Both the position numbers and the translations under genes were made by a program. A stretch of DNA of 64,000 nucleotides from Xanthomonas bromi (GTDB lineage Bacteria; Pseudomonadota; Gammaproteobacteria; Xanthomonadales; Xanthomonadaceae), in contig NZ_FLTX01000032.1 of the NCBI RefSeq assembly GCF_900092025.1, positions 1 through 64,000 on the forward strand, written 5' to 3'. The notes under the pieces were generated by a model. It was not told the origin of the DNA. It did no database searches and saw only the letters and a program-made list of their open reading frames with translations. This document shows positions 27,334-36,397 of the stretch, piece after piece. Every line of letters begins with the position of its first letter. Positions within the stretch are counted from its first letter, which is position 1.

Positions 27334-28131
27334 ATGAGCGACATCCTCAATACCATTCTTGCCCGCAAGGCCGAAGAAATCGCCGAGCGCAGTGCGCGCG
27401 TGCCGCTGGCCGAGTTGATCGCGCGCAGCGCCGACCTGCCGCTCACGCGCGGGTTCGCCGCGGCCATGCAGGCCAGCATCGCCGCTGGCGCCCCGGCGGT
27501 GATTGCCGAAGTGAAGAAGGCCAGCCCGTCCAAGGGCGTGATACGGCCCGACTTCCATCCGGCCGATATCGCAGTCAGCTACGAATTCGGTGGTGCCACC
27601 TGCCTGTCGGTGCTCACCGACGTGGATTTCTTCCAGGGTTCCGATGCCTATCTGCGACAGGCGCGCGATGCCTGCACATTGCCGGTGCTGCGCAAGGACT
27701 TCACCGTCGACCCGTATCAGGTCTACGAAGCCCGCGTGCTCGGTGCCGACTGCATTCTGTTGATCGTCTCCGCATTGAAAGACGCCCAACTGGCCGAGTT
27801 ATCAGGCTTGGCCATGCAACTGGGCCTGGATGTGCTGGTGGAAGTGCACGACATCGACGAGCTCGAGCGTGCGGTACAGGTGCCGGTGCCGTTGATCGGC
27901 ATCAACAACCGCAACCTGCGCACCTTCAAGGTCACGCTGCAGACCACGTTGGATATGCGCGCCGCCGTGCCGCGCGACCGCGTGCTGGTCACCGAAAGCG
28001 GCATCGTCACCCAAGACGATGTGCAATTGATGCGCAGCAATGGCGTGAACGCGTTTCTGGTCGGTGAGACCTTCATGCGTGCTACCGAACCCGGCGAGTC
28101 GCTGCGTCAGCTATTCTTCGCGCATGACTGA
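27334..28131 (+). CDS. trpC: Indole-3-glycerol-phosphate synthase
   Basis: 265 residues from [19 protein letters not shown] barrel with [17 protein letters not shown] (catalytic Lys), [37 protein letters not shown] and TESGI. Catalyses indole ring closure in tryptophan synthesis. 142 bp after trpD; overlaps the HAD hydrolase start by 8 bp, so the two are probably cotranscribed. Confidence 0.97.
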   Translation: MSDILNTILARKAEEIAERSARVPLAELIARSADLPLTRGFAAAMQASIAAGAPAVIAEVKKASPSKGVIRPDFHPADIAVSYEFGGATCLSVLTDVDFFQGSDAYLRQARDACTLPVLRKDFTVDPYQVYEARVLGADCILLIVSALKDAQLAELSGLAMQLGLDVLVEVHDIDELERAVQVPVPLIGINNRNLRTFKVTLQTTLDMRAAVPRDRVLVTESGIVTQDDVQLMRSNGVNAFLVGETFMRATEPGESLRQLFFAHD

Positions 28132-28840
28132 GTCGTATCCCGCACCGCGTGAAGATGCACGGCTGGTGGTGTTCGACTTCGACCACACCTTGTACGACGG
28201 CGATTCCGGCAGCCATCTGTTCGCCTGGCTGATCAAGCGCAACCCAGTGCGCTTGTTGGTCGCGCTACTGGCCTCGCCGCTTCTTGGTCCGATGGTGGCG
28301 ATGCTGCCGACCCGGCGGCGCGGGGTGTCCGGCTATGTGTGGATCGCCACCTTCGGCCTGCATCGCGCGCGCGAGTTCAACCGTTTCGTCGACGCCTACG
28401 TGCTCAAGCATGAGGCGCAGATCCGGCAGCGCCTGCTCCCGCATGCGTTGAAGGTGTTCACCGAACACCGCGCCGCCGGCGACCGTGTGGTCGTGGCCAC
28501 CGGCGCGCCGCCGGAATTGGCGCGCGCCATTCTCGGATTCGTCGCGCACCAGGATGTCCCGGTGATCGGCAGTCTGGTCGGCCCGCGCCTGGGCGCGGTC
28601 ACTGCCCGGCGTCACTGCCATAACGAAGAAAAGATGCGCATGTTGCGCGAGCGCGGCTATGCCGATATCGCCATTGCCTACTCGGACAGCACCGCAGATC
28701 TGCCGCTCTTGAAGGCCGCGCGCGCACCGGTGGTGGTCAACCCCAAGGCCAATCGCGAAGAGCTGTTTCGTCAGGTACTGCCGGCAGGTACGCCCATTCT
28801 CAACTGGGGTTGCCGCAACCGCGGTGGTAAGGCCCTGTAG
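28124..28840 (+). CDS. HAD-superfamily IB hydrolase (phosphoserine phosphatase-like)
   Basis: 238 residues from [16 protein letters not shown]. Motif [16 protein letters not shown] with nucleophile DFDHT, motif II VVATGAP, motif [15 protein letters not shown] hydrophobic patch around 45-65 ([20 protein letters not shown]) is typical of the HAD-IB group related to phosphatidylglycerophosphatase/SerB. The true substrate is not known. Overlaps the trpC end. Confidence 0.85.
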   Translation: MTESYPAPREDARLVVFDFDHTLYDGDSGSHLFAWLIKRNPVRLLVALLASPLLGPMVAMLPTRRRGVSGYVWIATFGLHRAREFNRFVDAYVLKHEAQIRQRLLPHALKVFTEHRAAGDRVVVATGAPPELARAILGFVAHQDVPVIGSLVGPRLGAVTARRHCHNEEKMRMLRERGYADIAIAYSDSTADLPLLKAARAPVVVNPKANREELFRQVLPAGTPILNWGCRNRGGKAL

Positions 28841-29119
28841 GCAAGCGCACCCATCCAGACAACGAGTCGTATGCATGGGTGAGACCCACATGCGGTCCAA
28901 CCCGCTGTGCGCCATCGAGCACGCGAACCGACCTGGACAACGCTTAAGCAGCTGGCTAAAGACGAATCGTCAAAACCGTGACGTAGCTGCGATGCAGACT
29001 GTGCGGTTAGCCCGCTCGAATGATTCTTTATAAGAGGTATCGCGCAGACACGCCGCCGCAAGCCGCATGCAAGTGCGAACGTCGGCAGCGTCGTCATCGA
29101 GCAAGTCGGTACTGAACTC

Positions 29120-29154
29120 GGCTGCAGCCAGTGCGCAAGGCACTGGCTGCAGCC
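29120..29154 (-). terminator. 15-bp perfect stem-loop after clp
   Basis: GGCTGCAGCCAGTGC and its exact complement around a 5-nt loop, ending 7 bp from the clp stop. No T-tract follows on either strand, so it may act as an mRNA 3'-end stabiliser or Rho-related structure and not a classical terminator. Confidence 0.5.
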
Positions 29155-29160
29155 GGGCCA

Positions 29161-29853
29161 TCAGCGGGTGCCGTACAACACGACAGTCTTGCCGCGTGCG
29201 TGCAGCAGACCATCGGCCTGCAACTTTTTGAGCACGCGGCCGGCCATTTCGCGCGAGCACCCGACCAGGCGTGCCAGCTCCTGCCGCGAGACACGCAGCT
29301 GGGTGCCCTGTGGATGGCTCATCGCCTCCGGTTCCTTGGACAGGTCGTGCAGCGTGCGCACGATACGGTCGGTCACGTCCAGAAAGGCCAGGCGGCTGGC
29401 TTTCCTTGTCGTGTCGAGCAGCCGCTTTGAAAGCTGGACACCGATCGCATACAGGATCTTCGGTGCATCCGGCGACAAGCTGCTCTGGAACAGCTGCTGC
29501 AGCCGCTCGTAGCTGATCTCGGCAAGCTCGCACTGCGTGCGGGTGCGGAGGATCACCTCGCGGGTATCGGATTCGATGAACAACCCCATCTCGCCGACGA
29601 ACTCGCCGCTACCGAAGTAGCCCAGCACCAACTCACGATCGTCATCTTCCTCGGCGATGATGCTCACCGAGCCACTGATCACGTAGTAGAGGGTGCCGGC
29701 GGGGTCTCCGGGCCGGAAGACATCGGTCCGGGTCGGATAGCGCCTGCGGTGGCTGTGCGCCAGAAAACGCTCGATGGTGCCCGCGTCCAGCGCCAGTGAA
29801 GGGGTAGCGTTACGTACCGTCGTGGTGACAACCGTCGTGTTTCCTGAGCTCAT
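29161..29853 (-). CDS. clp: Clp, CRP-like global regulator responding to c-di-GMP
   Basis: 230 residues. N-terminal cyclic-nucleotide domain (YYVISGSVSIIAEEDDDREL; GEFVGEMGLFIESDTREVIL with Glu near 99 where this family differs from E. coli CRP), dimer helix, and C-terminal HTH (RQELARLVGCSREMAGRVLK). In Xanthomonas Clp is inactivated by c-di-GMP and activates virulence genes including extracellular enzymes. Divergent from speD with a 137-bp spacer. Confidence 0.97.
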   Translation of the reverse strand: MSSGNTTVVTTTVRNATPSLALDAGTIERFLAHSHRRRYPTRTDVFRPGDPAGTLYYVISGSVSIIAEEDDDRELVLGYFGSGEFVGEMGLFIESDTREVILRTRTQCELAEISYERLQQLFQSSLSPDAPKILYAIGVQLSKRLLDTTRKASRLAFLDVTDRIVRTLHDLSKEPEAMSHPQGTQLRVSRQELARLVGCSREMAGRVLKKLQADGLLHARGKTVVLYGTR

Positions 29854-29990
29854 GGTAGTTCCGCGTGTAATTCCTGAAGCTTAACGGCATGAGTCATGCA
29901 AGGTAAACCATTCTCAACATCGGCATTTCGTTGCTGGGATCTTTGGCTCATAATTCACTCCTTTCCCGCTTTCCATAAGGACAGACCGAC

Positions 29991-30785
29991 GTGGTCAAGC
30001 CGTTGCCTCGTCTGAGGCTACAGGGGTTCAACAACCTCACCAAGGCGTTGAGCTTCAACATCTACGACGTCTGTTATGCGCGCACCGAAGAGGAGCGTCA
30101 GCGCTACATCGAGTATATCGATGAGCAGTACGACGCCGATCGTCTGACGCAGATCCTGACCGATGTGGCCGAGATCATTGGCGCCAACATCCTCAATATC
30201 GCACGTCAGGACTACGATCCGCAGGGTGCATCGGTGACGATCCTGATTTCCGAAGAGCCGGTGATCGACAAGAAGCAGGCCGGCAAGGAGCTCATCTCCG
30301 ACGCCGTGGTTGCTCATATGGACAAGAGCCATATCACTGTGCATACATACCCGGAGACGCATCCGCAGGAAGGCATCGCGACCTTCCGCGCCGATATCGA
30401 CGTCGCCACGTGCGGCGTGATTTCGCCGCTGAAGGCGCTGAACTATCTGATCGAGACTCTGGAATCGGACATCGTGATCATGGACTACCGTGTCCGTGGC
30501 TTCACCCGCGATGTGAAGGGCAAGAAGCACTACATCGACCACAAGATCAACTCGATCCAGCACTTCCTGGCCAAGAACGTGAAGTCGCGCTACGAGATGA
30601 TCGATGTCAATGTCTATCAGGAAAATATCTTCCACACGAAGATGCATCTGAAGGATTTCGACCTGGACCAGTACCTGTTCGAAGAGCGTGCCAAAAACCT
30701 CTCGTTCAAGGAGCGCATGAAGATTGAAACGCTGCTCAAGCGCGAGATCGAAGAGCTTTTCCACGGGCGTAATCTGAGCGAGTAA
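29991..30785 (+). CDS. speD: S-adenosylmethionine decarboxylase proenzyme
   Basis: 264 residues, class 1A E. coli-type SpeD. The self-cleavage motif is [12 protein letters not shown], with Ser113 becoming the pyruvoyl group. It provides decarboxylated AdoMet for spermidine synthesis. The GTG start at 29991 follows a TAAGGA site. Confidence 0.96.
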   Translation: MVKPLPRLRLQGFNNLTKALSFNIYDVCYARTEEERQRYIEYIDEQYDADRLTQILTDVAEIIGANILNIARQDYDPQGASVTILISEEPVIDKKQAGKELISDAVVAHMDKSHITVHTYPETHPQEGIATFRADIDVATCGVISPLKALNYLIETLESDIVIMDYRVRGFTRDVKGKKHYIDHKINSIQHFLAKNVKSRYEMIDVNVYQENIFHTKMHLKDFDLDQYLFEERAKNLSFKERMKIETLLKREIEELFHGRNLSE

Positions 30786-30837
30786 TCGTCAAGAACGACC
30801 GGTTGCGCGCCTGCTTGCAGGTGCGCCGACGACTCAA

Positions 30838-30888
30838 GGCGGGACGGCCCGCCACGCGATGACCTCGCGTTCCACAGCCGACGGCGGC
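30838..30888 (+). ncRNA. Guanidine-II (mini-ykkC) riboswitch upstream of sugE
   Basis: Two hairpins with ACGG loops, the hallmark ACGR tetraloops of this class: GGCGGG-ACGG-CCCGCC at 30838-30853 and GCCG-ACGG-CGGC at 30877-30888, separated by a 23-nt linker. Downstream is sugE, the standard mini-ykkC partner (guanidinium exporter). The 3' arm of the second hairpin is shared with the 5' arm of a terminator (30886-30909), so guanidine binding would prevent termination. Assigned by reading structure; not tested against a covariance model. Confidence 0.82.
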
Positions 30889-30920
30889 CCAGTGTGCAGA
30901 TACTGGGTCGCTTTTTTTTT
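30886..30920 (+). terminator. Rho-independent terminator overlapping riboswitch hairpin 2
   Basis: Stem GGCCCAGT/ACTGGGTC (30886-30893 with 30902-30909) around an 8-nt loop, then GC and nine T residues at 30912-30920. It can end speD transcription and can also act as the expression platform of the riboswitch, because bases 30886-30888 are used by both structures. Confidence 0.8.
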
Positions 30921-30947
30921 GCCCGTTTTTTGTTGAGGAGTACTGCA

Positions 30948-31262
30948 ATGCCCTGGATCTATCTCGTACTGGCCGGCGTGTTCGAAATCGGCTTCGCCAT
31001 GGGCCTGAAATACAGCGACGGCTTTACGCGGCTGTGGCCCACCGTGCTGACGGTGGGCCTGGCCGGCATCAGCTTGTGGTTTTTGACGCAGGCACTGAAG
31101 ACCATTCCGGTCGGCACCGGCTACGCGATCTGGACCGGCATCGGTGCATTGGGCGTGACCATCGCTGGCATCGCTCTATTCGGCGACAGCGCCTCGTGGT
31201 CGCGGCTGGCATGTATCGGGCTGATCATCGCCGGTGTGATCGGATTGAAGTTGGTGTCGTAG
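30948..31262 (+). CDS. sugE: SugE/Gdx small multidrug-resistance family guanidinium exporter
   Basis: 104 residues from MPWIYLVLAGVFEIGF; four membrane helices. Glu13 is the conserved proton/substrate residue, and KYSDGFTRLWP in loop 1 is the Gdx/SugE signature that separates it from EmrE. It exports guanidinium in exchange for protons across the inner membrane. TTGAGGAG precedes the ATG. Its leader holds the guanidine-II riboswitch and terminator, which gives the likely inducer. Confidence 0.93.
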   Translation: MPWIYLVLAGVFEIGFAMGLKYSDGFTRLWPTVLTVGLAGISLWFLTQALKTIPVGTGYAIWTGIGALGVTIAGIALFGDSASWSRLACIGLIIAGVIGLKLVS

Positions 31263-31686
31263 TCAGCTCCGCTTCGCGGACCTGTCCCCCAAAATTTGCT
31301 TCGCAAATCTTGGGCCCCGATTCCGTGGCTGCCTATCCTCGCTCTTATCAGTGCGCCCCCCCTTAACAAAGGGGGCTCTGCTCCGGTCGGGTGTTGCGAG
31401 GTGACGCCATGTATGAGCGGGCGATGAGTTGTGTGTTGCGCTTTATGGCTTGCTTCCCTGCGATTGCTGCAAGGGCTTTCGAGTGCCGCGCTGCTTCTTG
31501 CCGCTAGTTGTACGCAGCCATGTTGTGCTGAGTGGTGCTGTTTTCGAAGAGGTTGCTTTGATGGCAGGCTTCGTTCAGCGATCACTTTCGGCTCGCGTTG
31601 CCGCGGCGTTTCTCACGCTACGGTGTGCACGTCACTGCAGGCCGGAGTCTGCTCGCCAGCCAGCCGCCAATCCCCAATCCCCAATC
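31263..31686. other. Intergenic region between sugE and coq7 with short repeats
   Basis: 424 bp between convergent genes. It holds a CCCCC/GGGGG hairpin near 31355-31378 and three tandem CAATCCC units at 31667-31687, both of a type common between genes in xanthomonads. No gene is supported. Confidence 0.55.
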
Positions 31687-32340
31687 CTAGAGGCGGTAAG
31701 CGACGGTCTTCATCAGCTTGGAAGCCAGTGCCATGGCGGTCGGGATGGGCGGTGGCAGGATGCGGGCGCCGGCTTGTTCGGCCTGGTCGGCGTGGCGGGC
31801 TTCGTCGATCTTCATGACGCGCAGGATGGCGCGGCTGCGCTGGTCGATCTCTGGCAGGGTTTCCAAGTGCTCGTCCAGGTGGGCTTCGACCTGACGTTCG
31901 GTCTCGACCACGAACCCCAGGCTCCAGTCGTCGCCACGTAGTCCGGCCAGCGCACCGAGCGCGTAGCTGCCGGCATACCAGAGCGGGTTGAACAGGCTGG
32001 GGCGGCTGTCCAGCTCGTGCAGGCGGTCGGCGCACCAGGCCAGATGGTCGGTTTCTTCCTGCGCGGCTTCCAGCAGGTGATGTTGGGTGTGCGCGTCGCG
32101 GGCCACCGCGGCTTGGCCGAAGTACAGGCCCTGCGCGCAGACCTCGCCGACATGGTTGATGCGCATCAGGCCGGCAGCGTGGCGGCGTTGCTCCGAGTCC
32201 AGTTCGACGTCGGGTGTGTCGGCAGCGGGGTTGGGGCGTTCTGCCGGCGGATCGCCGAACACCGTGTCCAGCGCGCGCTGGGCTTCGACCAGTAGCCGGT
32301 CGAGCGGGCTATGCAATCGGGAAGGGGAGGTCTGGGTCAT
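31687..32340 (-). CDS. coq7: Coq7-type demethoxyubiquinol hydroxylase
   Basis: 217 residues from [15 protein letters not shown] at 32340; the upstream extension to 32508 crosses the rplM leader and is rejected. Di-iron ferritin-like fold with [55 protein letters not shown] and [16 protein letters not shown], which hold the Glu/His ligands. It hydroxylates demethoxyubiquinol in ubiquinone synthesis. Divergent from rplM. Confidence 0.95.
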   Translation of the reverse strand: MTQTSPSRLHSPLDRLLVEAQRALDTVFGDPPAERPNPAADTPDVELDSEQRRHAAGLMRINHVGEVCAQGLYFGQAAVARDAHTQHHLLEAAQEETDHLAWCADRLHELDSRPSLFNPLWYAGSYALGALAGLRGDDWSLGFVVETERQVEAHLDEHLETLPEIDQRSRAILRVMKIDEARHADQAEQAGARILPPPIPTAMALASKLMKTVAYRL

Positions 32341-32522
32341 TGGGCGATTCTGGCCTCGCTCCGCCGCGCTGCCAACCGCCATGGGCTGGCCGTCGCTGCA
32401 ACTTGCGCCGCTGCTTGGTGTCCCGTACAATCCTGCCTCTTCTGTTTCGCCTTCACAACGCGTGGCAAAGTTCCAGTGGTCTTCGGCCGCTGCAATCCGC
32501 CCGACCACTCAAGAGTTTTCTC

Positions 32523-32951
32523 ATGACTACGTTCACCGCCAAGTCCGAGACCGTCCAACGCGACTGGTATCTCGTTGACGCCGCCGGCAAGACGCTCGGC
32601 CGTCTTTCCACCGAACTGGCCCGCCGCCTGCGCGGCAAGCACAAGCCGGTTTACACCCCTCACGTCGATACTGGCGATTACCTCGTGGTGATCAATGCCG
32701 AGAAGATCGTCGTCACGGGCAACAAGCTGAAAGACAAGAAGTATCACCGCTTCACCGGCTATATCGGTAACTTGAAGACCGAGAGCCTGGAGCAGGCGCT
32801 GCAGCGCCACCCGGAGCGCGTGATCGAAATCGCCGTCAAGGGCATGCTGCCGAAGGGCCCCCTGGGCCGCACCATGTACCGCAAGCTCAAGGTCTATTCG
32901 GGTGCCGAGCATCCGCACGCCGCCCAGCAGCCGCAAGTTCTGGATATCTAA
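32523..32951 (+). CDS. rplM: Ribosomal protein L13
   Basis: 142 residues from [16 protein letters not shown]; family motifs [37 protein letters not shown] and [20 protein letters not shown]. Early-assembling 50S protein. Two bases before rpsI, the universal bacterial rplM-rpsI operon. Confidence 0.99.
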
Positions 32952-32953
32952 TC

Positions 32954-33346
32954 ATGGCTATCACGCAAAACTACGGCACTGGCCGCCGCAAGTCCTCCAC
33001 CGCTCGCGTGTTCCTGCGCAAGGGTACCGGCAACATCACCGTCAACGACCGTCCGCTGGACGAGTTCTTCGGGCGTGAGACGGCGCGCATGATCGTGCGT
33101 CAGCCGCTCGAGCTGACCAAGAACACCGAGAGCTTCGACATCCTGGTCACCGCCTCCGGCGGCGGCACCACCGGCCAGGCCGGTGCGATCCGTCTGGGCA
33201 TCGCCCGTGCGCTGGTCGAATACGACGAAACCCTGAAGTCCGAGCTGCGCAAGGCCGGCTTCATGACCCGCGACGCCCGTGAAGTTGAGCGTAAGAAGGT
33301 CGGCCTGCACAAGGCCCGCCGCGCGACCCAGTTCTCCAAGCGCTGA
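32954..33346 (+). CDS. rpsI: Ribosomal protein S9
   Basis: 130 residues, starting [20 protein letters not shown], ending in the basic tail RRATQFSKR that reaches the P-site t[22 protein letters not shown] is the family block. Followed by a clear terminator. Confidence 0.99.
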   Translation: MAITQNYGTGRRKSSTARVFLRKGTGNITVNDRPLDEFFGRETARMIVRQPLELTKNTESFDILVTASGGGTTGQAGAIRLGIARALVEYDETLKSELRKAGFMTRDAREVERKKVGLHKARRATQFSKR

Positions 33347-33392
33347 TCCATCGCGTTCGCATTGCGCTGGTTCGCCGGGGCAATCGCTGCAG

Positions 33393-33420
33393 AAGCCCGG
33401 CATTGCCGGGCTTTTGTCGT
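33393..33420 (+). terminator. Rho-independent terminator of rplM-rpsI
   Basis: Stem AAGCCCGGC/GCCGGGCTT with ATT loop, followed by TTTTGTCGTTTT. Confidence 0.85.
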
Positions 33421-33763
33421 TTTGGGGCTTGCGATGCGCGTGCCCGTTCGCCATCGGTGACACATCCGGGTTGGATCATGCGATTGCTTGTGGGCGGCGG
33501 TGGTTGCGCGGGCTGAATTGAAGCGGCACCGCTCACGGGCCTCATCAAGCGGGCTGCCGCTGGATGCGCCTCGTTGCGCATGGCGGTGCCGCTGCCGAGG
33601 GTGCAGGGTGCGCCATTGATGGATTCTGGTGCGCGCCGGGTGTCCGATGCGGGATCGGCGTGCAGGCGCGCGCGGTGCTGGCCCGGTATCGTCTGGAATG
33701 GGTTAGGGCGCTGAATGGCTGTCGCGCCGTGATTCGATTCAGCCAGGGTGGATCGTTGGCAAC
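33421..33763. other. Intergenic region between rpsI and tRNA genes
   Basis: About 340 bp with no ORF, RNA or repeat that I can support. Confidence 0.5.
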
Positions 33764-33794
33764 AAAAAAGGCCCGATCTTTCGATCGGACCTTT
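33764..33794 (-). terminator. Terminator of the tRNA-Met/tRNA-Gln transcript
   Basis: Minus-strand stem AGGTCCGATC/GATCGGGCCT with GAAA loop followed by TTTTT, just beyond the tRNA-Gln 3' end. Confidence 0.8.
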
Positions 33795-33800
33795 CGTGTG

Positions 33801-33875
33801 TGGCTGCCCCGGATGGATTCGAACCACCGAATGCCTGAGTCAGAGTCAGGTGCCTTACCGCTTGGCGACGGGGCA
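33801..33875 (-). tRNA. tRNA-Gln (anticodon CTG)
   Basis: 75 nt including the encoded CCA. Acceptor TGCCCCG/CGGGGCA, anticodon arm CCTGA-CTCTGAC-TCAGG with anticodon CTG (reads CAG), T-loop GGTTCGAATCC. Second of two minus-strand tRNA genes, probably cotranscribed. Confidence 0.95.
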
Positions 33876-33927
33876 ATAAAACATGTTGACCCAAGAGTAT
33901 TGCATGCCGGTGAGGGCCTCAACACCT

Positions 33928-34004
33928 TGGTGGCTATGGGTGGACTCGAACCACCGACCCCAGCATTATGAGTGCTGTGCTCTAACCGGCTGAGCTACAT
34001 AGCC
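33928..34004 (-). tRNA. tRNA-Met (elongator, anticodon CAT)
   Basis: 77 nt including CCA. Acceptor GGCTATG/CATAGCC, D-arm AGCTCAGCCGGTTAGAGCA, anticodon loop CTCATAA with anticodon CAT, T-loop GGTTCGAGTCC. The fully paired first acceptor base marks it as elongator, not initiator. First gene of the tRNA pair. Confidence 0.95.
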
Positions 34005-34122
34005 TAGGGAGCCGGCAATTCTCGCGATGCGCCTGGGTGTTGTCAAGTATTTCGTTTTCAGCTTGTGAGCAGGGCGTCGCCATGGCAGAGTCGGTGACAG
34101 TAGATTTTCAGGAGTCCGCATC

Positions 34123-34740
34123 GTGATCGATCCGGACGGTTTCCGGCCAAACGTCGGCATCGTGCTGATGCGGCAGGACGGTCAGGTGTTCTGGGCGCGA
34201 CGTGTGCGCAGGGACGGCTGGCAGTTCCCGCAAGGTGGCATGAACACCGATGAGACGCCCGTCGAAGCCATGTACCGCGAATTGCGCGAAGAAACCGGGT
34301 TGTTGCCCGAGCATGTGGAATTGCTCGGCGCCACGCCTGGATGGCTGCGCTATCGCCTGCCCAGCCGTGCGGTGCGCCGCAGTGAGCGGCAGGTGTGTAT
34401 CGGCCAGAAGCAGGTCTGGTTCCTGCTGCAGTTCACCGGCGATGAATCCCACCTCAAGCTCGACCATACCGATACGCCGGAGTTCGATCATTGGCGCTGG
34501 GTCGATTTCTGGTATCCGGTCGAGCACGTGGTGATGTTCAAGCGCGGCGTGTACGCCCGCGCGCTGCGTCATCTGGCGCCGCTTGCGCAGAATCTTGCAG
34601 GCCCGGCGGCGGTCGGTGCGATGCCCGAACGTGCGCAGGAGGCGTGGTTGCCCGGCAGCAGCGCGGCCGGGCACGACAGCCCGCGCAAGCGGCCGCGCAA
34701 GCGCAACGGGGCTCGGCCGGTGCGGATTAATAATGATTAA
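34123..34740 (+). CDS. rppH: RNA pyrophosphohydrolase (Nudix)
   Basis: 205 residues from a GTG start at 34123. Nudix box [22 protein letters not shown] and the RppH motif [10 protein letters not shown] and WQFPQGG. It removes pyrophosphate from mRNA 5' ends and so starts decay. The C-terminal 40 residues are basic and low complexity ([14 protein letters not shown]), longer than in E. coli and usual in this genus. Confidence 0.95.
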   Translation: MIDPDGFRPNVGIVLMRQDGQVFWARRVRRDGWQFPQGGMNTDETPVEAMYRELREETGLLPEHVELLGATPGWLRYRLPSRAVRRSERQVCIGQKQVWFLLQFTGDESHLKLDHTDTPEFDHWRWVDFWYPVEHVVMFKRGVYARALRHLAPLAQNLAGPAAVGAMPERAQEAWLPGSSAAGHDSPRKRPRKRNGARPVRINND

Positions 34741-34749
34741 CGCATGGAA

Positions 34750-34778
34750 TTGACACTTATTCTCGTTTGCGGTGCAAT
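34750..34778 (+). promoter_or_regulatory. Promoter of bfd with Fur-box-like sequence
   Basis: TTGACA, 17-nt spacer, TGCAAT upstream of the bfd GTG. The spacer has an AT-rich element (read in reverse, GAGAATAAGTGTC) resembling part of a Fur box. bfd is commonly Fur-controlled. The Fur site is a weak match. Confidence 0.45.
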
Positions 34779-34820
34779 CAGTCCCGGTCCTTTCCGGATC
34801 GCCAACACCCGACCGATACC

Positions 34821-35030
34821 GTGTACGTCTGCATCTGTAATGGGGTCACCGACCACCAGATCCGCGAAGCGGCCGAGAATGGCTGCGCCAGCCTCGCCGA
34901 ACTGACCATGCGCACCGGCTGCGGGTCCAATTGCGGCTCGTGTCTTGAGATCGCAGGCGATCTGTTGAACCAGGCACACGCCACCCGCGCGCTGTCGTTG
35001 CCACTGTTGGGGTTGGCCAGCGCTGCCTGA
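34821..35030 (+). CDS. bfd: Bacterioferritin-associated ferredoxin
   Basis: 69 residues from a GTG start at 34821 (VYVCICNGVTDHQIREA). The [2Fe-2S] ligands are the Cys pair CIC near residues 4-6 and the pair in TGCGSNCGSC. Bfd reduces bacterioferritin cores to release iron. bfr lies 334 bp downstream on the same strand. Confidence 0.93.
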   Translation: MYVCICNGVTDHQIREAAENGCASLAELTMRTGCGSNCGSCLEIAGDLLNQAHATRALSLPLLGLASAA

Positions 35031-35364
35031 TGTAGCGCCGTCCGGGTCCGAGGGGCCCCACCATTGTTTAGTGGTTTCCCGCGAGACCTGACGCGAGATG
35101 CGTGCCCACTCGTGCGGCGAGGTACGACTGGCGTCGCTGTGTCGCTGAAGCAGGGCCTGCATTTGCGTGGTGTTCCGCTAATGGTCTGTGCAGGATTGCA
35201 GCCGGTGATCCGTCCAATCCGTCGACAGCCTCTGGCAGCTGCGAGTTCTTCCGGCACCTCCGTCTATGGCGCGAAGCGTCCCGCAACTGATCACGATTCG
35301 CGTTCCTTCATGCGCCGCGCCAACGCGTTAAAGTGCGGCCGGCTCACTGTCTCGGAGACATCGC
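35031..35364. other. Intergenic region between bfd and bfr
   Basis: 334 bp, no ORF with family features. It presumably carries the bfr promoter, but I see no strong -35/-10 pair or terminator. Confidence 0.5.
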
Positions 35365-35835
35365 ATGAAGGGCGATACCAAAGTCATCGAGTACCTCAAC
35401 AAGGTGCTCTACAACGAACTCACTGCGATCAACCAGTACTTCCTGCACGCCAAGATGCTGAAGAACTGGGGCCTGAAAGAACTGGCCGAGCATGAGTACA
35501 AGGAATCCATCGACGAGATGAAACATGCGGACAAGCTGTCCGACCGCATTCTGTTTCTCGAAGGGCTGCCTAATTTTCAGGCGCTGGGCAAGCTGCGTAT
35601 CGGCGAGAACCCGACCGAGATGTTCCGCTGCGATCTGACCCTGGAGCGCGAGGCCGTTGTCGTGCTGCGCGAAGCGGTGGCGTACGCGGAGACCGTCAAG
35701 GACTACGTGAGCCGGCAGTTGCTGGTGGACATCCTGGAGTCGGAAGAAGAGCACATCGACTGGCTGGAAACCCAATTGGACCTGGTGGCGCGCATCGGCG
35801 AGCCGAATTATCTGCTGACCAAGCTGGACGACTAA
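35365..35835 (+). CDS. bfr: Bacterioferritin
   Basis: 156 residues. Ferroxidase ligands Glu18, Glu51, His54, Glu94, Glu127 and His130 are all present, and Met52 for heme binding. The 24-mer stores iron as a ferric core; Bfd encoded upstream releases it. GGAGACATCGC precedes the ATG. Confidence 0.97.
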   Translation: MKGDTKVIEYLNKVLYNELTAINQYFLHAKMLKNWGLKELAEHEYKESIDEMKHADKLSDRILFLEGLPNFQALGKLRIGENPTEMFRCDLTLEREAVVVLREAVAYAETVKDYVSRQLLVDILESEEEHIDWLETQLDLVARIGEPNYLLTKLDD

Positions 35836-36397
35836 ACGTCTCTGGCCGGGATGATTGTTTTGCCCTGGAGTGCTGGCGCGGGTTGTTTTGCTGGTCGGTG
35901 TTTTCCGCGATTGTCGCGGATGATGTGGCGCTGCAGAGTTGGCTGCCGGCTGAGCGTGCATGGCTTCGTCCGTACCCTCACCCCAACCCCTCTCCCGCAG
36001 GAGAGGGGCTCTTGCGTTCGTGGAACTCGAGGCTTGAGTGTCCTCCTGCATGCGAGGGCGTTGAGCATCAGAGAGATTGAGCATTGCGTTGACGACATGC
36101 AGATGCTCGGCACAGAGCTGTCGTCGCCCCCCTATGGTGCTTGCGCGATGACTCCGCAACCGTGTTGGTGGCGGCCTGTAGGCGCATCAGCTTGCTGAGC
36201 AGGGGACGACCGCCGTCAGATGCGGCGATGATCCTGGGCGCGTTCACCGAGCGGGCAAGGCAGCCATGACCGAGTAGCGTTCGTGGTCAGGGCTGCTCTG
36301 CCCGAGAGCGTTCGCAGTCGGGATGGCTTCCCCATGGGCCGTTCGATGCGGGTGATGTCGCCAGACTCCTGCCGCTGCCTGGACAGTCCTGATTCGA
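35836..36397. other. Intergenic region after bfr
   Basis: 562 bp between convergent genes. It contains the palindromic element at 35989-36010 and no supportable gene. Confidence 0.55.
35989..36010. repeat. Interspersed palindromic element
   Basis: CCCCTCTCC/GGAGAGGGG, a 9-bp perfect stem with CGCA loop, preceded by CCCTCACCCCAA. This is the core of an intergenic repeat I recognise as common in Xanthomonas genomes. It may terminate convergent transcripts. Confidence 0.65.
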
